From positions 1-64,000 of the forward strand of contig JAAYFT010000003.1 in assembly GCA_012728125.1 (NCBI GenBank): a DNA stretch of 64,000 nt. Reading direction: 5' to 3'. Under the pieces are notes generated by a model. The model had not been told where the DNA came from and ran no database searches. It saw only the letters and a list, made by a program, of their open reading frames with translations. Position 1 is the stretch's first letter, and the number at the start of each line of letters is the position of its first letter. Of the stretch, positions 19,124-29,793 are shown one piece after another. The DNA is from Tissierellia bacterium (lineage in GTDB: Bacteria; Bacillota; Clostridia; Tissierellales; Tissierellaceae). The position numbers were made by a program, and so were the translations under genes.

Positions 19124-20875
19124 ATGTCTGCATTTGTCACATTAAAGAGTTTTTTCAAAAGACATAAATGGAGCTATTTAATAGGAGTTGCCTGGTTGTT
19201 ATTTATTGACCTAATACAACTCTTAGTGCCACAAATTATAAGAAATTTTACTGATAATTTAAAGGACGGTCTATTGGACCCATCAGGTATTATAAAATAT
19301 GCTTTCTTAATAATTTTAACTGGACTATTAATCGCAGTAGGAAGATTTTTTTGGAGAATCTATATCCTAGGGACTTCCCGTGAATTAGAATATTATTTGA
19401 GAAAAAAACTATTCAATCACCTGTTAACCCTTTCACCTAATTATTTTAATACTCATAAAACAGGTGATTTAATGGCCCATGCAACTAATGACGTAAATGC
19501 TGTTAGGATGGCAATAGGACAAGGAACTATAATGATAGTGGATTCTGCCTTTATGATTGTCTTAACTTTAATTATGATGGTCAGAACCACTAATTTAAGA
19601 CTAACGGCTATTTCTTTAGTTACTTTGCCTTTTATAATCATTTTCGTAAATAGGTTTGGCAAAATAATTCATAAGCGATTTAGAATAGTGCAAGAAGCTT
19701 TTTCTAATTTAACTGATGTGACTCAGGAGAGTTTTTCTGGCATTAGGGTTGTAAAATCTTTTGTCCAAGAGGACTTAGTTTTAGACAATTTTACTAAGAT
19801 CAATGAGGATAACTTGAAGAAAAATATAAGCCTAGTTCTAGTTTCGGGTACCTTCCATCCCTTTATTCACTTAATATCTGCAATTAGCTTCCTATTGATA
19901 ATCTATTTTGGTGGAAAGGAAGTTATTTTAAACAGAATTTCATTAGGTGAGTTTATTGCCTTTAACTCCTATCTTGGCTTATTGGTATGGCCAATGATGG
20001 CCCTAGGTTGGGTTATTAACCTATTACAAAGAGGGGCTGCTTCTATGGAAAGAATCAATGCCATATTAGATGAAAAGCCAGAAATTAAGGATTTGGAAGA
20101 TGCTATTGAATTAAATAAGATAAAAGGAAAAGTTCAATTCAAAAATGTGAGTTTTAAATATCCTAGTAGTGAAAATTACGCTATAAAGAATATCGATTTT
20201 ACCATTGAACCAGGCAAGTCTTTAGCCATAATAGGCAGAACTGGTAGTGGTAAGACAACTATAGTTAACCTACTCCTTAGACTTTATGACATCAAAGAAG
20301 GAGAAATATGTATAGACGATATACCAGTAAAAAAACTAACCCTAAAATCCCTTAGGGAAAATATTGGTTATGTACCTCAAGATAATTTCCTTTTCTCAAC
20401 TAGTATTGAGGAAAATATTGGCTTCTCATTTGAAGGAAATCTAGATAGAGAAAAAATAGTAAAGGCAGCTAAATCAGCTGAAATATATGACAATATTATA
20501 AGCTTCCCAAAAGGGTTTGAAACTGTTCTTGGCGAAAGAGGAGTTACTATATCTGGAGGACAAAAACAAAGAACCTCAATAGCTAGGGCCCTAATAAAGG
20601 AACCTTCTATTTTAATCTTAGATGATAGTCTATCAAGTGTAGATACAGAAACAGAGGAAAAAATACTTAATAACTTGAAAAGCTATATGGATGATAGAAC
20701 TACAATAATAATTAGCCATAGGATCTCAACTGTAAAAGATTGTGATGAAATAATAGTAATTGATGAAGGCGAAATTATTGAAAGAGGTACCCATGATTAT
20801 CTTCTAGCTCAAAATGGAATTTACTCTGAACTCCATGAGAAACAATTACTAGAAGAAAAAATAATCAATGATTAG
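19124..20875 (+). CDS. ABC exporter half-transporter, degenerate-site subunit
   Basis: 6-TM domain, Walker A GRTGSGKTT, ISGGQKQR, Walker B ILILDDSLSSVD (catalytic Glu replaced by Asp). Confidence 0.93.
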   Translation: MSAFVTLKSFFKRHKWSYLIGVAWLLFIDLIQLLVPQIIRNFTDNLKDGLLDPSGIIKYAFLIILTGLLIAVGRFFWRIYILGTSRELEYYLRKKLFNHLLTLSPNYFNTHKTGDLMAHATNDVNAVRMAIGQGTIMIVDSAFMIVLTLIMMVRTTNLRLTAISLVTLPFIIIFVNRFGKIIHKRFRIVQEAFSNLTDVTQESFSGIRVVKSFVQEDLVLDNFTKINEDNLKKNISLVLVSGTFHPFIHLISAISFLLIIYFGGKEVILNRISLGEFIAFNSYLGLLVWPMMALGWVINLLQRGAASMERINAILDEKPEIKDLEDAIELNKIKGKVQFKNVSFKYPSSENYAIKNIDFTIEPGKSLAIIGRTGSGKTTIVNLLLRLYDIKEGEICIDDIPVKKLTLKSLRENIGYVPQDNFLFSTSIEENIGFSFEGNLDREKIVKAAKSAEIYDNIISFPKGFETVLGERGVTISGGQKQRTSIARALIKEPSILILDDSLSSVDTETEEKILNNLKSYMDDRTTIIISHRISTVKDCDEIIVIDEGEIIERGTHDYLLAQNGIYSELHEKQLLEEKIIND

Positions 20876-20886
20876 GAGGCCTATAA

Positions 20887-22902
20887 ATGAGTAAGGAATA
20901 TAACGATGACGATATAATGGGGAAAGCATATGATAGTAAATTGATGAAAAGGCTTTTGAAATACGCCAAACCATATTGGCATTACTTCTTAATTGCTATT
21001 ATTATGATGGTTATTGTTACAGGTCTAGAACTATTAAGACCATATCTTTTAAAAGTCGCAATAGATGATTATATTTCTGGCTACAGTAAACCCATGTATG
21101 AAATGGAAATAGATAGCCCTTATGACGGAGTCGCTTTCAATGGCAAAAAATATGTTAAAGTAGACTATATTGAGAAAAACAATATATCCTTAGATAAGTC
21201 CTATCCACTTGTCAATATAATTGAAAAGGACAATAGATATTATATTGGTAGTATGGAAGATAGCATAGAAAATAGGATAATATTGGATAATGAGAAGTAT
21301 TTAGAATTTAGAGACTATGATATTAAAGGAATTAACAGGATTTCACTGATTTTATTAATAGCCATAGTAGTTACATTTGTATTTAACTATTCACAGGTCC
21401 TGTTACTAAATTATACTTCTCAAAAGATTATCTTTAATATCAGGCAAGAGATATTTTCACATATTCAAAGCCTAGCTATATCGTATTTTGATAAGAATCC
21501 AATAGGTAGGCTAGTTACTAGGGTGACTAATGATACGGAAACATTAAACGAAATGTACACCTCTGTCTTAGTTAACCTTTTTAAAGATATTTTTGTAATT
21601 GTGGGCATAGTTTTTGTAATGCTTCGCTTAAACTGGAAGTTAGCCCTACTAACTTTTGCTTTAATGCCTATAATCTTAATAGCTTCTATTTTCTTCAGGA
21701 GAAAAATTAGAGTGGTTTATAGGCTGGCTAGGACTCAATTGGCAAAAATTAATTCTACCTTAAATGAAAATATTACTGGTATGAAAGTTATACAGATCTT
21801 TAAGAAGGAGAAAAAAATATCTTCTCAATTCGATGAAATAAATAAGGAATATTTACAAACTGCTAAAAAAGAAATTAGGCTATTTGCTATATTTAGGCCA
21901 TCCATTGAAATAATCCGTTCTTTGGGTATAGCAACTATTATTTACTATGGTGGAGGCCAAGTAATCTCCAATGCAATTGAATTTGGAGTTTTATATGCCT
22001 TTATTGACTACCTGCAAAGGTTTTTCCAACCTATACTAGATTTAACAGAAAAGTATAATATATTACAATCTGCCATGGCTTCAAGTGAAAGAATATTTTC
22101 TATCTTGGATGATAAAACTACTATAGAAAATCCTTCCAAGCCTGTTAAGATTAATGATTTTAAAGGAAAGATAGAATTTAAGAACGTTTGGTTTGCATAT
22201 GAAAAAGATAATTGGGTGTTGAAGGATATTAGTTTTACCATTAATCCTGGTGAAACAGTGGCCTTCGTAGGTGCTACAGGCGCAGGAAAATCATCAATAA
22301 TAAATTTGATAACTAGGTTTTATGATATTCAAAAAGGAGAAATATTAATTGATGGAATAAACATTAAGGAATATGACAAGTATGAGTTGAGAAGAAACAT
22401 AGGAGTTGTTCTGCAAGACGTCTTCCTATTTACAGGTACTATTGAAGATAATATTCGCCTTAATAATAAAGACATTAGCCATGATAAGATTGTGGAAGTA
22501 GCCAAGTATGTAAATGCCCATCATTTTATCAATAAGTTGCCTAATAAATATAAGGAACCCGTTATGGAAAGGGGATCAACTTTATCATCTGGAGAAAGGC
22601 AATTATTAGCCTTTGCAAGGACCTTAGCCTATGACCCGAAGATATTAATCCTAGATGAGGCTACTTCAAATATAGATACTGAAACTGAAATCCTAATACA
22701 AGATGCATTGGAAAAATTGATTAAAGGTAGGACTACAATAGCTGTTGCCCATAGGCTTTCAACAATCCAACATGCTGATAAGATCATAGTCCTAAATAAA
22801 GGAGTTATAAGAGAAATGGGTAACCACCAAGAATTGTTGGCCAAAGAAGGTATATATTATAATCTTTACAAGTTACAATATAAAGAAAGTTTAATCGGAT
22901 AA
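20887..22902 (+). CDS. ABC exporter half-transporter, partner subunit with extracytoplasmic insertion
   Basis: Walker A GATGAGKSS, signature LSSGERQ, ILILDEATSNID; about 90-aa insertion between first TMs. Confidence 0.93.
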   Translation: MSKEYNDDDIMGKAYDSKLMKRLLKYAKPYWHYFLIAIIMMVIVTGLELLRPYLLKVAIDDYISGYSKPMYEMEIDSPYDGVAFNGKKYVKVDYIEKNNISLDKSYPLVNIIEKDNRYYIGSMEDSIENRIILDNEKYLEFRDYDIKGINRISLILLIAIVVTFVFNYSQVLLLNYTSQKIIFNIRQEIFSHIQSLAISYFDKNPIGRLVTRVTNDTETLNEMYTSVLVNLFKDIFVIVGIVFVMLRLNWKLALLTFALMPIILIASIFFRRKIRVVYRLARTQLAKINSTLNENITGMKVIQIFKKEKKISSQFDEINKEYLQTAKKEIRLFAIFRPSIEIIRSLGIATIIYYGGGQVISNAIEFGVLYAFIDYLQRFFQPILDLTEKYNILQSAMASSERIFSILDDKTTIENPSKPVKINDFKGKIEFKNVWFAYEKDNWVLKDISFTINPGETVAFVGATGAGKSSIINLITRFYDIQKGEILIDGINIKEYDKYELRRNIGVVLQDVFLFTGTIEDNIRLNNKDISHDKIVEVAKYVNAHHFINKLPNKYKEPVMERGSTLSSGERQLLAFARTLAYDPKILILDEATSNIDTETEILIQDALEKLIKGRTTIAVAHRLSTIQHADKIIVLNKGVIREMGNHQELLAKEGIYYNLYKLQYKESLIG

Positions 22903-22936
22903 ACTTTTTTAACTTATAAATACTCAGTTATACTTA

Positions 22937-22971
22937 AAAACCCTCTAAAGCTAAAGCTTTAGAGGGTTTTT
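22937..22971. terminator. Bidirectional terminator (ABC operon / 6S-like RNA)
   Basis: aaaaaCCCTCTAAAGctaaaGCTTTAGAGGGttttt palindromic hairpin. Confidence 0.85.
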
Positions 22972-22974
22972 AAA

Positions 22975-23147
22975 CCGCGATGCCGTCAACTAATCTAATT
23001 CACACCCGCCTTCTACAAGGGGGGTGCCCTGTTACCACTTTCTAACTTCCACTCTATGGAGGCCTGTTATACGGCGGTAAACGTAGACTCCCGTGTCTAT
23101 TATGTCGGTTGAATTATCAAAGTCAACGCACATCGCAGATTAAGTTC
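22975..23147 (-). ncRNA. ssrS: 6S RNA candidate (SsrS/bsrA-like)
   Basis: Non-coding; termini pair (CUGCGAUG at 23138 end with CAUCGCGG at 22975 end); CACGGGAGUC / ACAGGCCUCC / AACAGGGCACC-CCCUU blocks recalled from Firmicutes 6S; own promoter and terminator. Confidence 0.8.
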
Positions 23148-23154
23148 TACTTAC

Positions 23155-23183
23155 ATTATACTATCTTTAATATATTTTTTCAA
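23155..23183 (-). promoter_or_regulatory. Promoter of 6S-like RNA: TTGAAA-N17-TATAAT
   Basis: -35 at 23178-23183, -10 at 23155-23160, exactly 17-nt spacer. Confidence 0.85.
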
Positions 23184-23210
23184 TAATTGGTTATGATATA
23201 CCATAAAATA

Positions 23211-24956
23211 CTAAACTTCATTTGAAATTATATAATTAATTTCTTCTTCATTTAATACTTCTTTCTCTACTAGTTTTTTTGCCAAAGCTTTAAGGATTTG
23301 GATATTGTCTTTTAGAAGCTGTTTTGTTTCAATATACAGCTTATCTAAGGTCTCCTTTGTCCTATTTAACAGTAACTTGTTATCTAAGTTCCTGTTGCCT
23401 ATAACGTTATAATTCACAAGGCCTATCTCTTCATCCATACCCAATAGAGCTATCATAGATAAGGTCATTTCTGTGGCTTTTTCTATATCTGAAGATGCTC
23501 CTGTAGTTACTAAATCTTTGCCAAATATGATTTCTTCTGCTGCCCTACCTCCTAGGGCAATCATTATATTGTTTAATATATCCTTTTTACTTTGATACAT
23601 CTTATCAGGTGGTAGGTTGATGCTAAATCCACCCATACCTTTTGTACTTGGAATAATACTTACCTTAGAAACCCTATTTTCCTTGGCAACTAATTTTGTA
23701 ACTAAGGCATGTCCAGCTTCATGAAAAGCTGTTATTTCCTTATCCTTTAGATTAATAGCTGATCTATCCTTTTTTTCATCACCTACTAATACTGTATAAT
23801 ATGCCTTGTTAATATGGGCTGGAGTAATTTCCTTTGCCTTTTCCTTTGCTGCATATATGGCAGCTTCATTCATTAAATTTTCTAATTTTGCCCCACTAAA
23901 ATATACAGTATCCAAAGCCAATTTTTTTAGATCTACGTCCTTAGCTATAGGTTTATTCTCGCTATGAAGCTTCAATATTTTATATCTACCATTTACATCT
24001 GGTAAATTCACTTCTATTTGACGGTCAAACCTACCTGGCCTTAGCAAGGCCTCATCTAATATATCAATCCTATTAGTAGCTGCAACAACAATAATTCCAT
24101 CATTATCGTTGAAGCCTGACATCTCAGTTAACAGAGCATTTAATGTCCTATCCCCTTCTTCACTTCCAGCAGGGTTATCTCCTTGTCTTTTTTTGCCTAA
24201 TGAGTCAATCTCATCAATGAATATCACTGATTTACCTACTTCTTTAGCCTTTTTAAACAATTCTCTAATCCTACTTGCCCCTAAACCTGCATAGACTTGT
24301 ACAAAGTCTGAGCCTGATACAGGAAAAAATGGAACTCCTGCCTCTCCAGCCAAGGCCTTGGCTAATAATGTTTTACCTGTACCTGGAGGGCCATATAGAA
24401 GTACTCCCCTGGGCAACCTTGCACCTAGATTATTATAGGCTTCAGGGTTTTTAATAAAATCTACCATATCCATTAAGGCTTCCTTGGCTTCTTCGTTTCC
24501 AGCTACATCTGAAAATGTCAACCTCTTAGACTTGTTATCTGTATCTATCTTTGACATTTGTGACATTTCCTTTGCAGCTTGTTTAGACATGTTTCTACTA
24601 ATATTAAACAATATAAAAGCCATTATGGATACTGTTAATATCATAGGTATAGTTTGGCTTAAGCTTTCATCCTTTTCTATTACTTTAATATTACTTAATA
24701 ATAGTTCCTCTTTAAAGGCTTCCTTTCTAGGATTATCAGTAATAAAAACACTCCCATTTTCAAGTCTTACCTTAATCTTTTCATTATTGGATAATTCTAC
24801 TTCTTCCACTAAACCTTTCTCAACATGAGTCAAAAATAAAGTATAGGGTATTTCTTCTATACTTTTCTTATTTTGTATATATATATACCCAGTGGACAAT
24901 AGGGTAAAAATAACAATGATAGATAAGGTAATCTTAATTTTTTTGTTTATTTTCAT
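23211..24956 (-). CDS. FtsH-like membrane AAA+ zinc metalloprotease
   Basis: [11 protein letters not shown] region, HEAGH zinc motif, N-terminal FtsH extracellular domain. Confidence 0.93.
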   Translation of the reverse strand: MKINKKIKITLSIIVIFTLLSTGYIYIQNKKSIEEIPYTLFLTHVEKGLVEEVELSNNEKIKVRLENGSVFITDNPRKEAFKEELLLSNIKVIEKDESLSQTIPMILTVSIMAFILFNISRNMSKQAAKEMSQMSKIDTDNKSKRLTFSDVAGNEEAKEALMDMVDFIKNPEAYNNLGARLPRGVLLYGPPGTGKTLLAKALAGEAGVPFFPVSGSDFVQVYAGLGASRIRELFKKAKEVGKSVIFIDEIDSLGKKRQGDNPAGSEEGDRTLNALLTEMSGFNDNDGIIVVAATNRIDILDEALLRPGRFDRQIEVNLPDVNGRYKILKLHSENKPIAKDVDLKKLALDTVYFSGAKLENLMNEAAIYAAKEKAKEITPAHINKAYYTVLVGDEKKDRSAINLKDKEITAFHEAGHALVTKLVAKENRVSKVSIIPSTKGMGGFSINLPPDKMYQSKKDILNNIMIALGGRAAEEIIFGKDLVTTGASSDIEKATEMTLSMIALLGMDEEIGLVNYNVIGNRNLDNKLLLNRTKETLDKLYIETKQLLKDNIQILKALAKKLVEKEVLNEEEINYIISNEV

Positions 24957-25042
24957 TAAGACCCTCCTTTTGGTTTACATAATAATTTTATTATAACACC
25001 TACATGGTATAATGTCTATTTCCTAGATTTGTAAAAAAATTT

Positions 25043-25067
25043 AATAGGCATCACATGGATGCCTATT
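25043..25067 (-). terminator. Intrinsic terminator overlapping stop codon of 25063-25344 gene
   Basis: aataggcatc-acatg-gatgcctatt, U-run on minus strand (aaattttttta). Confidence 0.75.
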
Positions 25068-25344
25068 CATTATTCAATAAATCTAATATCCTATCAAGTT
25101 TTCTATTCTGCTCTTCGCTTAATAAGGGCCTAATGCTCTCTAACTTTTCAAATATTTCCCTATACTCTTCTTCAGTTAGTTGTTTTTCTAAAGTCTCGTT
25201 TACTCTAATAATCTCTATAAAGATATCATCTTCAGACTTATCTTGATAGATTTCGGCTAGTTCTTGAATTTTTTCTACGTCTTCTTCAGATGGATTATAC
25301 TCCTTTATTTTATCCACTAATTCGTCAATATTTTTCTCTCTCAC
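25063..25344 (-). CDS. Hypothetical protein (93 aa, highly charged)
   Basis: Intact ORF with its own terminator; no recognised domain. Confidence 0.7.
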   Translation of the reverse strand: MREKNIDELVDKIKEYNPSEEDVEKIQELAEIYQDKSEDDIFIEIIRVNETLEKQLTEEEYREIFEKLESIRPLLSEEQNRKLDRILDLLNNE

Positions 25345-25464
25345 TTTATCCCTCCTATTCTATAGACTAATTTATGATAATAAAATATGATATATTACAC
25401 TTATTTGTGCAACTAATATTTACCTTAAGCATATAATGAATATCATAGCAATGGAGGGATAAAA

Positions 25465-26127
25465 TTGGATCATAATTTGTTGTTCTTTTTCTTTTTAATT
25501 ATTTTGCGAAGCAATCGTTCTGAAGAGTTTAGGGGGTTAAACACTCTTTATGATTATATTAGATCTATAAAAATCGAACCAAAGTATACTTCAGAAAAAA
25601 TAAAACTGTTAAAGATGATTGGGCCATACTTTCCCGAAGAATACATACCTACGATAAATAGGTCAATTTTATTTACTGAAAGGATAATAAAGATCAATGA
25701 GTTAGCTAATTTTATGAAATATAATGAATACCAATATATTAAAGAACCTATACCGGTAGAAAATAACAAGGATAGGATTAGTAAAATAGTAAATATAGTA
25801 CAAAAAGAAGCTTCAAAAAGTGAAAGTAATAACATAGGCATGGTTATCGACCTAATTGTAAATATGGATAAATACAAGAACTTAATGTCAATGTTAAACT
25901 CAATTAAATCAAATGAGGAAGGCTTAAAAGACCCTGGTCAACTCCTTAATATGCTAGGGCCTATAATAGGTATAGATGCAAATAAGGATAAGGACAAATT
26001 AAAAGATATAAACAGGATGATGGAGATATTTAAGGCTTTAAACTCACCTAGAAAAGAAATTCCTAAGGAAGTTAAAGATGTGGATAAATTCCCTGATAAT
26101 AAGAAAACCCACTTGGAAGGTAATTGA
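25465..26127 (+). CDS. Hypothetical protein, TTG start
   Basis: TGGAGGG SD ahead of TTG start; N-terminal hydrophobic stretch, charged remainder. Confidence 0.7.
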   Translation: MDHNLLFFFFLIILRSNRSEEFRGLNTLYDYIRSIKIEPKYTSEKIKLLKMIGPYFPEEYIPTINRSILFTERIIKINELANFMKYNEYQYIKEPIPVENNKDRISKIVNIVQKEASKSESNNIGMVIDLIVNMDKYKNLMSMLNSIKSNEEGLKDPGQLLNMLGPIIGIDANKDKDKLKDINRMMEIFKALNSPRKEIPKEVKDVDKFPDNKKTHLEGN

Positions 26128-26147
26128 TTTAATTACCTTTCAAGTGG
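26109..26147. terminator. Bidirectional terminator shared by convergent genes
   Basis: CCACTTGgAAGGTAATT-gattt-AATTACCTTtCAAGTGG with one mismatch in 17 bp. Confidence 0.8.
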
Positions 26148-27055
26148 TCAATTAATTTTTCCATGTCTTTAGGCAAAGGAGCAATAAATTCAATACTTTC
26201 CTTTGTCCTAGGATGTTTTATCTTTAAATAATATGAATGTAACGCTTGCCTATTAATATGAGGACTTGTTTCATTATATAAGGAATCACCAATAATTGGA
26301 TGACCAATATGGTTTAAATGGACTCGAATTTGATGAGATCTACCAGTGAATATTTGCACATCTAATAACGTAGCATTTTTATATCTTTCTAATACTGTAT
26401 ATTTAGTTAAAGCTTCTTGACCCTTCTCTGTAACTACCTTCCTAATACTTTTCTCTTCCTCCCTACCAATGGGAATATCAATATAGTCCATATCCTTTTC
26501 TACTACTCCTGTAACTATTGCCTTATATTTTTTCCCAACTTTATTCTCCTCAAATTGTAATGCCAGCTGCTGATGTGCAAAGGGATTTTTCGCTACTATT
26601 AACACTCCCGTAGTATCCATATCTAACCTATTAACAAATCTTATTTTTTTCTTAATTCCCTTCTCAAGAAAATAATTGGCTATTCCATTAGAAAGTGTAT
26701 TTTCTTGGTGAGATTTGGTCAGATGGACCACAATATTTGGTTTTTTATTTAATATTAGCAAATCAAAATCTTCATATATAATATCAAGTTCCATATTTTC
26801 TGGTTCTATGTTTTGCTCTTCATCCTCCAGATATACAGATACTAGGTCCCCTGGTCTAAGGGTAAGGTCTTTTCTCTGAAATTTACCATTTACATATATA
26901 TGCTTATTCCTATATAGTTTTGTGAATAATCTTCTAGATAAATCATTTTTGAATAGAAACTCCTCAAGATTTAAATTTTCATCTTCAACTTTAAATACTA
27001 TAACATTTTCACTTTCTTTAAATAAATTCATAATTTCCTCCAATTTAATATGCAT
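26129..27055 (-). CDS. RluA-family pseudouridine synthase
   Basis: S4-like N-terminus, VNRLDMDTTGVLIVAK, TGRSHQIRVHL. Confidence 0.93.
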   Translation of the reverse strand: MHIKLEEIMNLFKESENVIVFKVEDENLNLEEFLFKNDLSRRLFTKLYRNKHIYVNGKFQRKDLTLRPGDLVSVYLEDEEQNIEPENMELDIIYEDFDLLILNKKPNIVVHLTKSHQENTLSNGIANYFLEKGIKKKIRFVNRLDMDTTGVLIVAKNPFAHQQLALQFEENKVGKKYKAIVTGVVEKDMDYIDIPIGREEEKSIRKVVTEKGQEALTKYTVLERYKNATLLDVQIFTGRSHQIRVHLNHIGHPIIGDSLYNETSPHINRQALHSYYLKIKHPRTKESIEFIAPLPKDMEKLIDHLKGN

Positions 27056-27126
27056 TTATTATATAATATAATAGAACTAATAGAAGAATACTATCCTTAA
27101 ATAATCAAATAATTGGGGGTCATAGC

Positions 27127-27939
27127 ATGGGAGTTAGTAATAATAGAATAATAAATATTATTTCCAATTTTAATGCTGAATCAAAGAAAATATCTAATAT
27201 TCTTGCCAAAAAGTTAATTGAAAAAGGTTTTTCTATCCCAGATAAGTATAGTCCAGAAGCTGAACTTAATATTTGTATTGGTGGAGACGGAGCCTTTTTA
27301 AGAGCTATCCATCGTAATGGTTTTCCCACCATACCATTTGTTGGTATTAACACTGGTCACCTTGGATTTTTCCAAGAAATTCTACCTGAAAACATAGATG
27401 ATTTCATAGAAAAATATATAGCTGATGATTATACAGTTGAAAAAATTTCCCTAGTAGACGGCGATATTTGTACTAAGACCAAGTGTTTTCATTTAACTGC
27501 AGTTAATGAAATAGTAGTAAAAGGCAATAGGTCAAAGGTTGTTCACTTGGAAATTTACATAGATGGCAATCATTTAGAAAGATTTAGCGGAGATGGAGTT
27601 ATCATTTCAACACCAGTTGGAAGCACTGCATACAATTTTTCCAGTGGTGGAAGCATTATATATCCTTCCCTACAAACTTTGCAGCTTACTCCCCTATCCC
27701 CCATTAGCTCAAAGGCCTACAGGTCTTTACCAAATAGTGCAATAATCCCAGGGGACATGGTAATTAGCATTAAACCAGAACTGAGATATGAAAATTCTAT
27801 TCTAATTATAAATGATGGTGTTGAATTTAAATATAGTAATATTGAGTGTATTAATTTAAAACTATCAAATAAAATCATTAAAAAGTTAAACTTCGATAAA
27901 AATATGTATTGGAACAATTTGAAGAGCAAATTCCTATAA
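27127..27939 (+). CDS. nadK: NAD kinase
   Basis: ICIGGDGAFLRAI, GINTGHLGFF, STPVGSTAYNFSSGG. Confidence 0.93.
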   Translation: MGVSNNRIINIISNFNAESKKISNILAKKLIEKGFSIPDKYSPEAELNICIGGDGAFLRAIHRNGFPTIPFVGINTGHLGFFQEILPENIDDFIEKYIADDYTVEKISLVDGDICTKTKCFHLTAVNEIVVKGNRSKVVHLEIYIDGNHLERFSGDGVIISTPVGSTAYNFSSGGSIIYPSLQTLQLTPLSPISSKAYRSLPNSAIIPGDMVISIKPELRYENSILIINDGVEFKYSNIECINLKLSNKIIKKLNFDKNMYWNNLKSKFL

Positions 27940-27975
27940 AAACTGGTTTAGGCTAACCTAAACCAGTTTTTTTTT
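27938..27975. terminator. Terminator of nadK (also plausible for pepF)
   Basis: aaaaactggtttagg-ctaa-cctaaaccagttttt perfect 15-bp stem plus T run. Confidence 0.85.
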
Positions 27976-27978
27976 AAG

Positions 27979-29781
27979 CTATATAAGCTTATCCATCTCA
28001 TCTACCAATTGACTAAATAATTTCATTGCATTATCAACTGGTCCTTCTGTTGTCATATCTACTCCTGCCAACTTCAATACATTTAATGGATAATCTGAAC
28101 TTCCGCTCTTTAGGAAGTCTAGATATTTTTCAACTGCAGGCTTTCCTTCCTCTAAGATTTTTTGAGATAGATGGACTGCTGCTGAATAACCTGTAGCATA
28201 TTGGAAAACATAGAAGTTATAGTAGAAATGTGGAATTCTTGCCCATTCCATTGCTATTTCTTCATCTATAACTACCTCTGGTCCATAGTAAAGTTCATTT
28301 AACTTCTTATAGGTTTCACATAGGTAATCTGCAGTTAAAGCCCCACCTGCTTCTAAATATTCATTAATTATCATTTCAAATTCCGCAAACATTGTTTGTC
28401 TGAATACTGTAGTTCTAAAGCTTTCTAGATAGTGATTTAGTAGATATAGTTTTTCATTATTATCCTTGACATTCTTTAGCATATAATCAAGGAGTAAAGC
28501 TTCATTAAGTGTTGATGCCACTTCTGCAAGGAAAATTGAATAATTTCCATATACATATGGTTGATTTTTCCTAGTTAGATAACTATGGATAGAATGTCCC
28601 ATTTCATGGGCTATGGTAAAAACATTGTCTAAAGTATTATGATAATTTAGAAGTATAAAAGGTTTTGAATCATAGGAACCACTTGAATAAGCCCCTGATC
28701 TTTTTCCCCTGTTTTCATAAACGTCTATCCATCTAGAACTAAATCCTTCCTCAACTATTGCCATATAATCCTGTCCTAGTGGTTCAAGAGCCTTTTTAAT
28801 GATTTCAACCCCTTCTTCATAGGGTATATTGAAATCAACATCTTTAACTATTGGAGTATACAGATCATACATATGAAGCTCATCTACTTCTAAAGCCCTC
28901 TTTCTTATGGACATATACTTATACATACTTTCTAAATTCTTGTGTATTGAACTAATTAAATTGTCATAAACGGATAAGGAAATATTATTTCTATCTAAAG
29001 ATGCTTCTCTGCTAGATTTATAATTTCTAATTTTAGCATAGAAGATGTTCTTCTTTAAATCCCCATTTAAGGAAGCAGCAAAGGTATTTTTAAAGCTTTT
29101 ATAGGTGCTGTATAAGCCTTTAAAGGCATTTTTTCTTACTTCCCTATTTTTTGATTCCATCAATGGGATAAAATTACCATGGGTAATTTCTACGTCATTT
29201 CCTTGTTCGTCTTTTATGGTAGGGAATTTTATATCTGCATTATTTAACATGGAAAATATTTTATGTGGTGCAGAAGCTACCTCTCCCATTTGAGCTAAAA
29301 TGGACTCTTCCCTAGCAGATAAAATGTGGTCTTTTTGCCTCATAATATTATCTAAGTATTGCCTATATAGTTTTAACTCTTCCTTTTCCTCAAAGAATTT
29401 TTCTAAAGTGGATATCTCTAAAGCTAAAATTTCAGGTGTAACGAAGGAAGTCTTCTCCTTTACTTCTACAAATAGGCTTAAGCCCTTATCTGAAAGTTCC
29501 TGAGATTTGCCCTCCCTGGTGTCCTCGTCTAACTTCATATGGGTATAGGCATATAGGTTTTCTACCAATCTGTATAGTTCTCCTTGAGCCTCTAGTACTT
29601 TGTAAAGGTTATCACTACTTGATGCTACCTTGCCCTTATAGGATTCAAATTCATTGGCCATTTCCTTAGCCCTATTATAATCCTTTTCCCATTCTTCAAT
29701 AGAACTATACATTGATTCTAAATCCCATTTATATTCCTCAGGGATATCTTTTCTTTCCAAAATCTCATTGTTGTTTGACAT
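27979..29781 (-). CDS. pepF: Oligoendopeptidase F
   Basis: M3 peptidase HEMGHS motif; 600 aa. Confidence 0.95.
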   Translation of the reverse strand: MSNNNEILERKDIPEEYKWDLESMYSSIEEWEKDYNRAKEMANEFESYKGKVASSSDNLYKVLEAQGELYRLVENLYAYTHMKLDEDTREGKSQELSDKGLSLFVEVKEKTSFVTPEILALEISTLEKFFEEKEELKLYRQYLDNIMRQKDHILSAREESILAQMGEVASAPHKIFSMLNNADIKFPTIKDEQGNDVEITHGNFIPLMESKNREVRKNAFKGLYSTYKSFKNTFAASLNGDLKKNIFYAKIRNYKSSREASLDRNNISLSVYDNLISSIHKNLESMYKYMSIRKRALEVDELHMYDLYTPIVKDVDFNIPYEEGVEIIKKALEPLGQDYMAIVEEGFSSRWIDVYENRGKRSGAYSSGSYDSKPFILLNYHNTLDNVFTIAHEMGHSIHSYLTRKNQPYVYGNYSIFLAEVASTLNEALLLDYMLKNVKDNNEKLYLLNHYLESFRTTVFRQTMFAEFEMIINEYLEAGGALTADYLCETYKKLNELYYGPEVVIDEEIAMEWARIPHFYYNFYVFQYATGYSAAVHLSQKILEEGKPAVEKYLDFLKSGSSDYPLNVLKLAGVDMTTEGPVDNAMKLFSQLVDEMDKLI

Positions 29782-29793
29782 ATTCCTTCCTCC

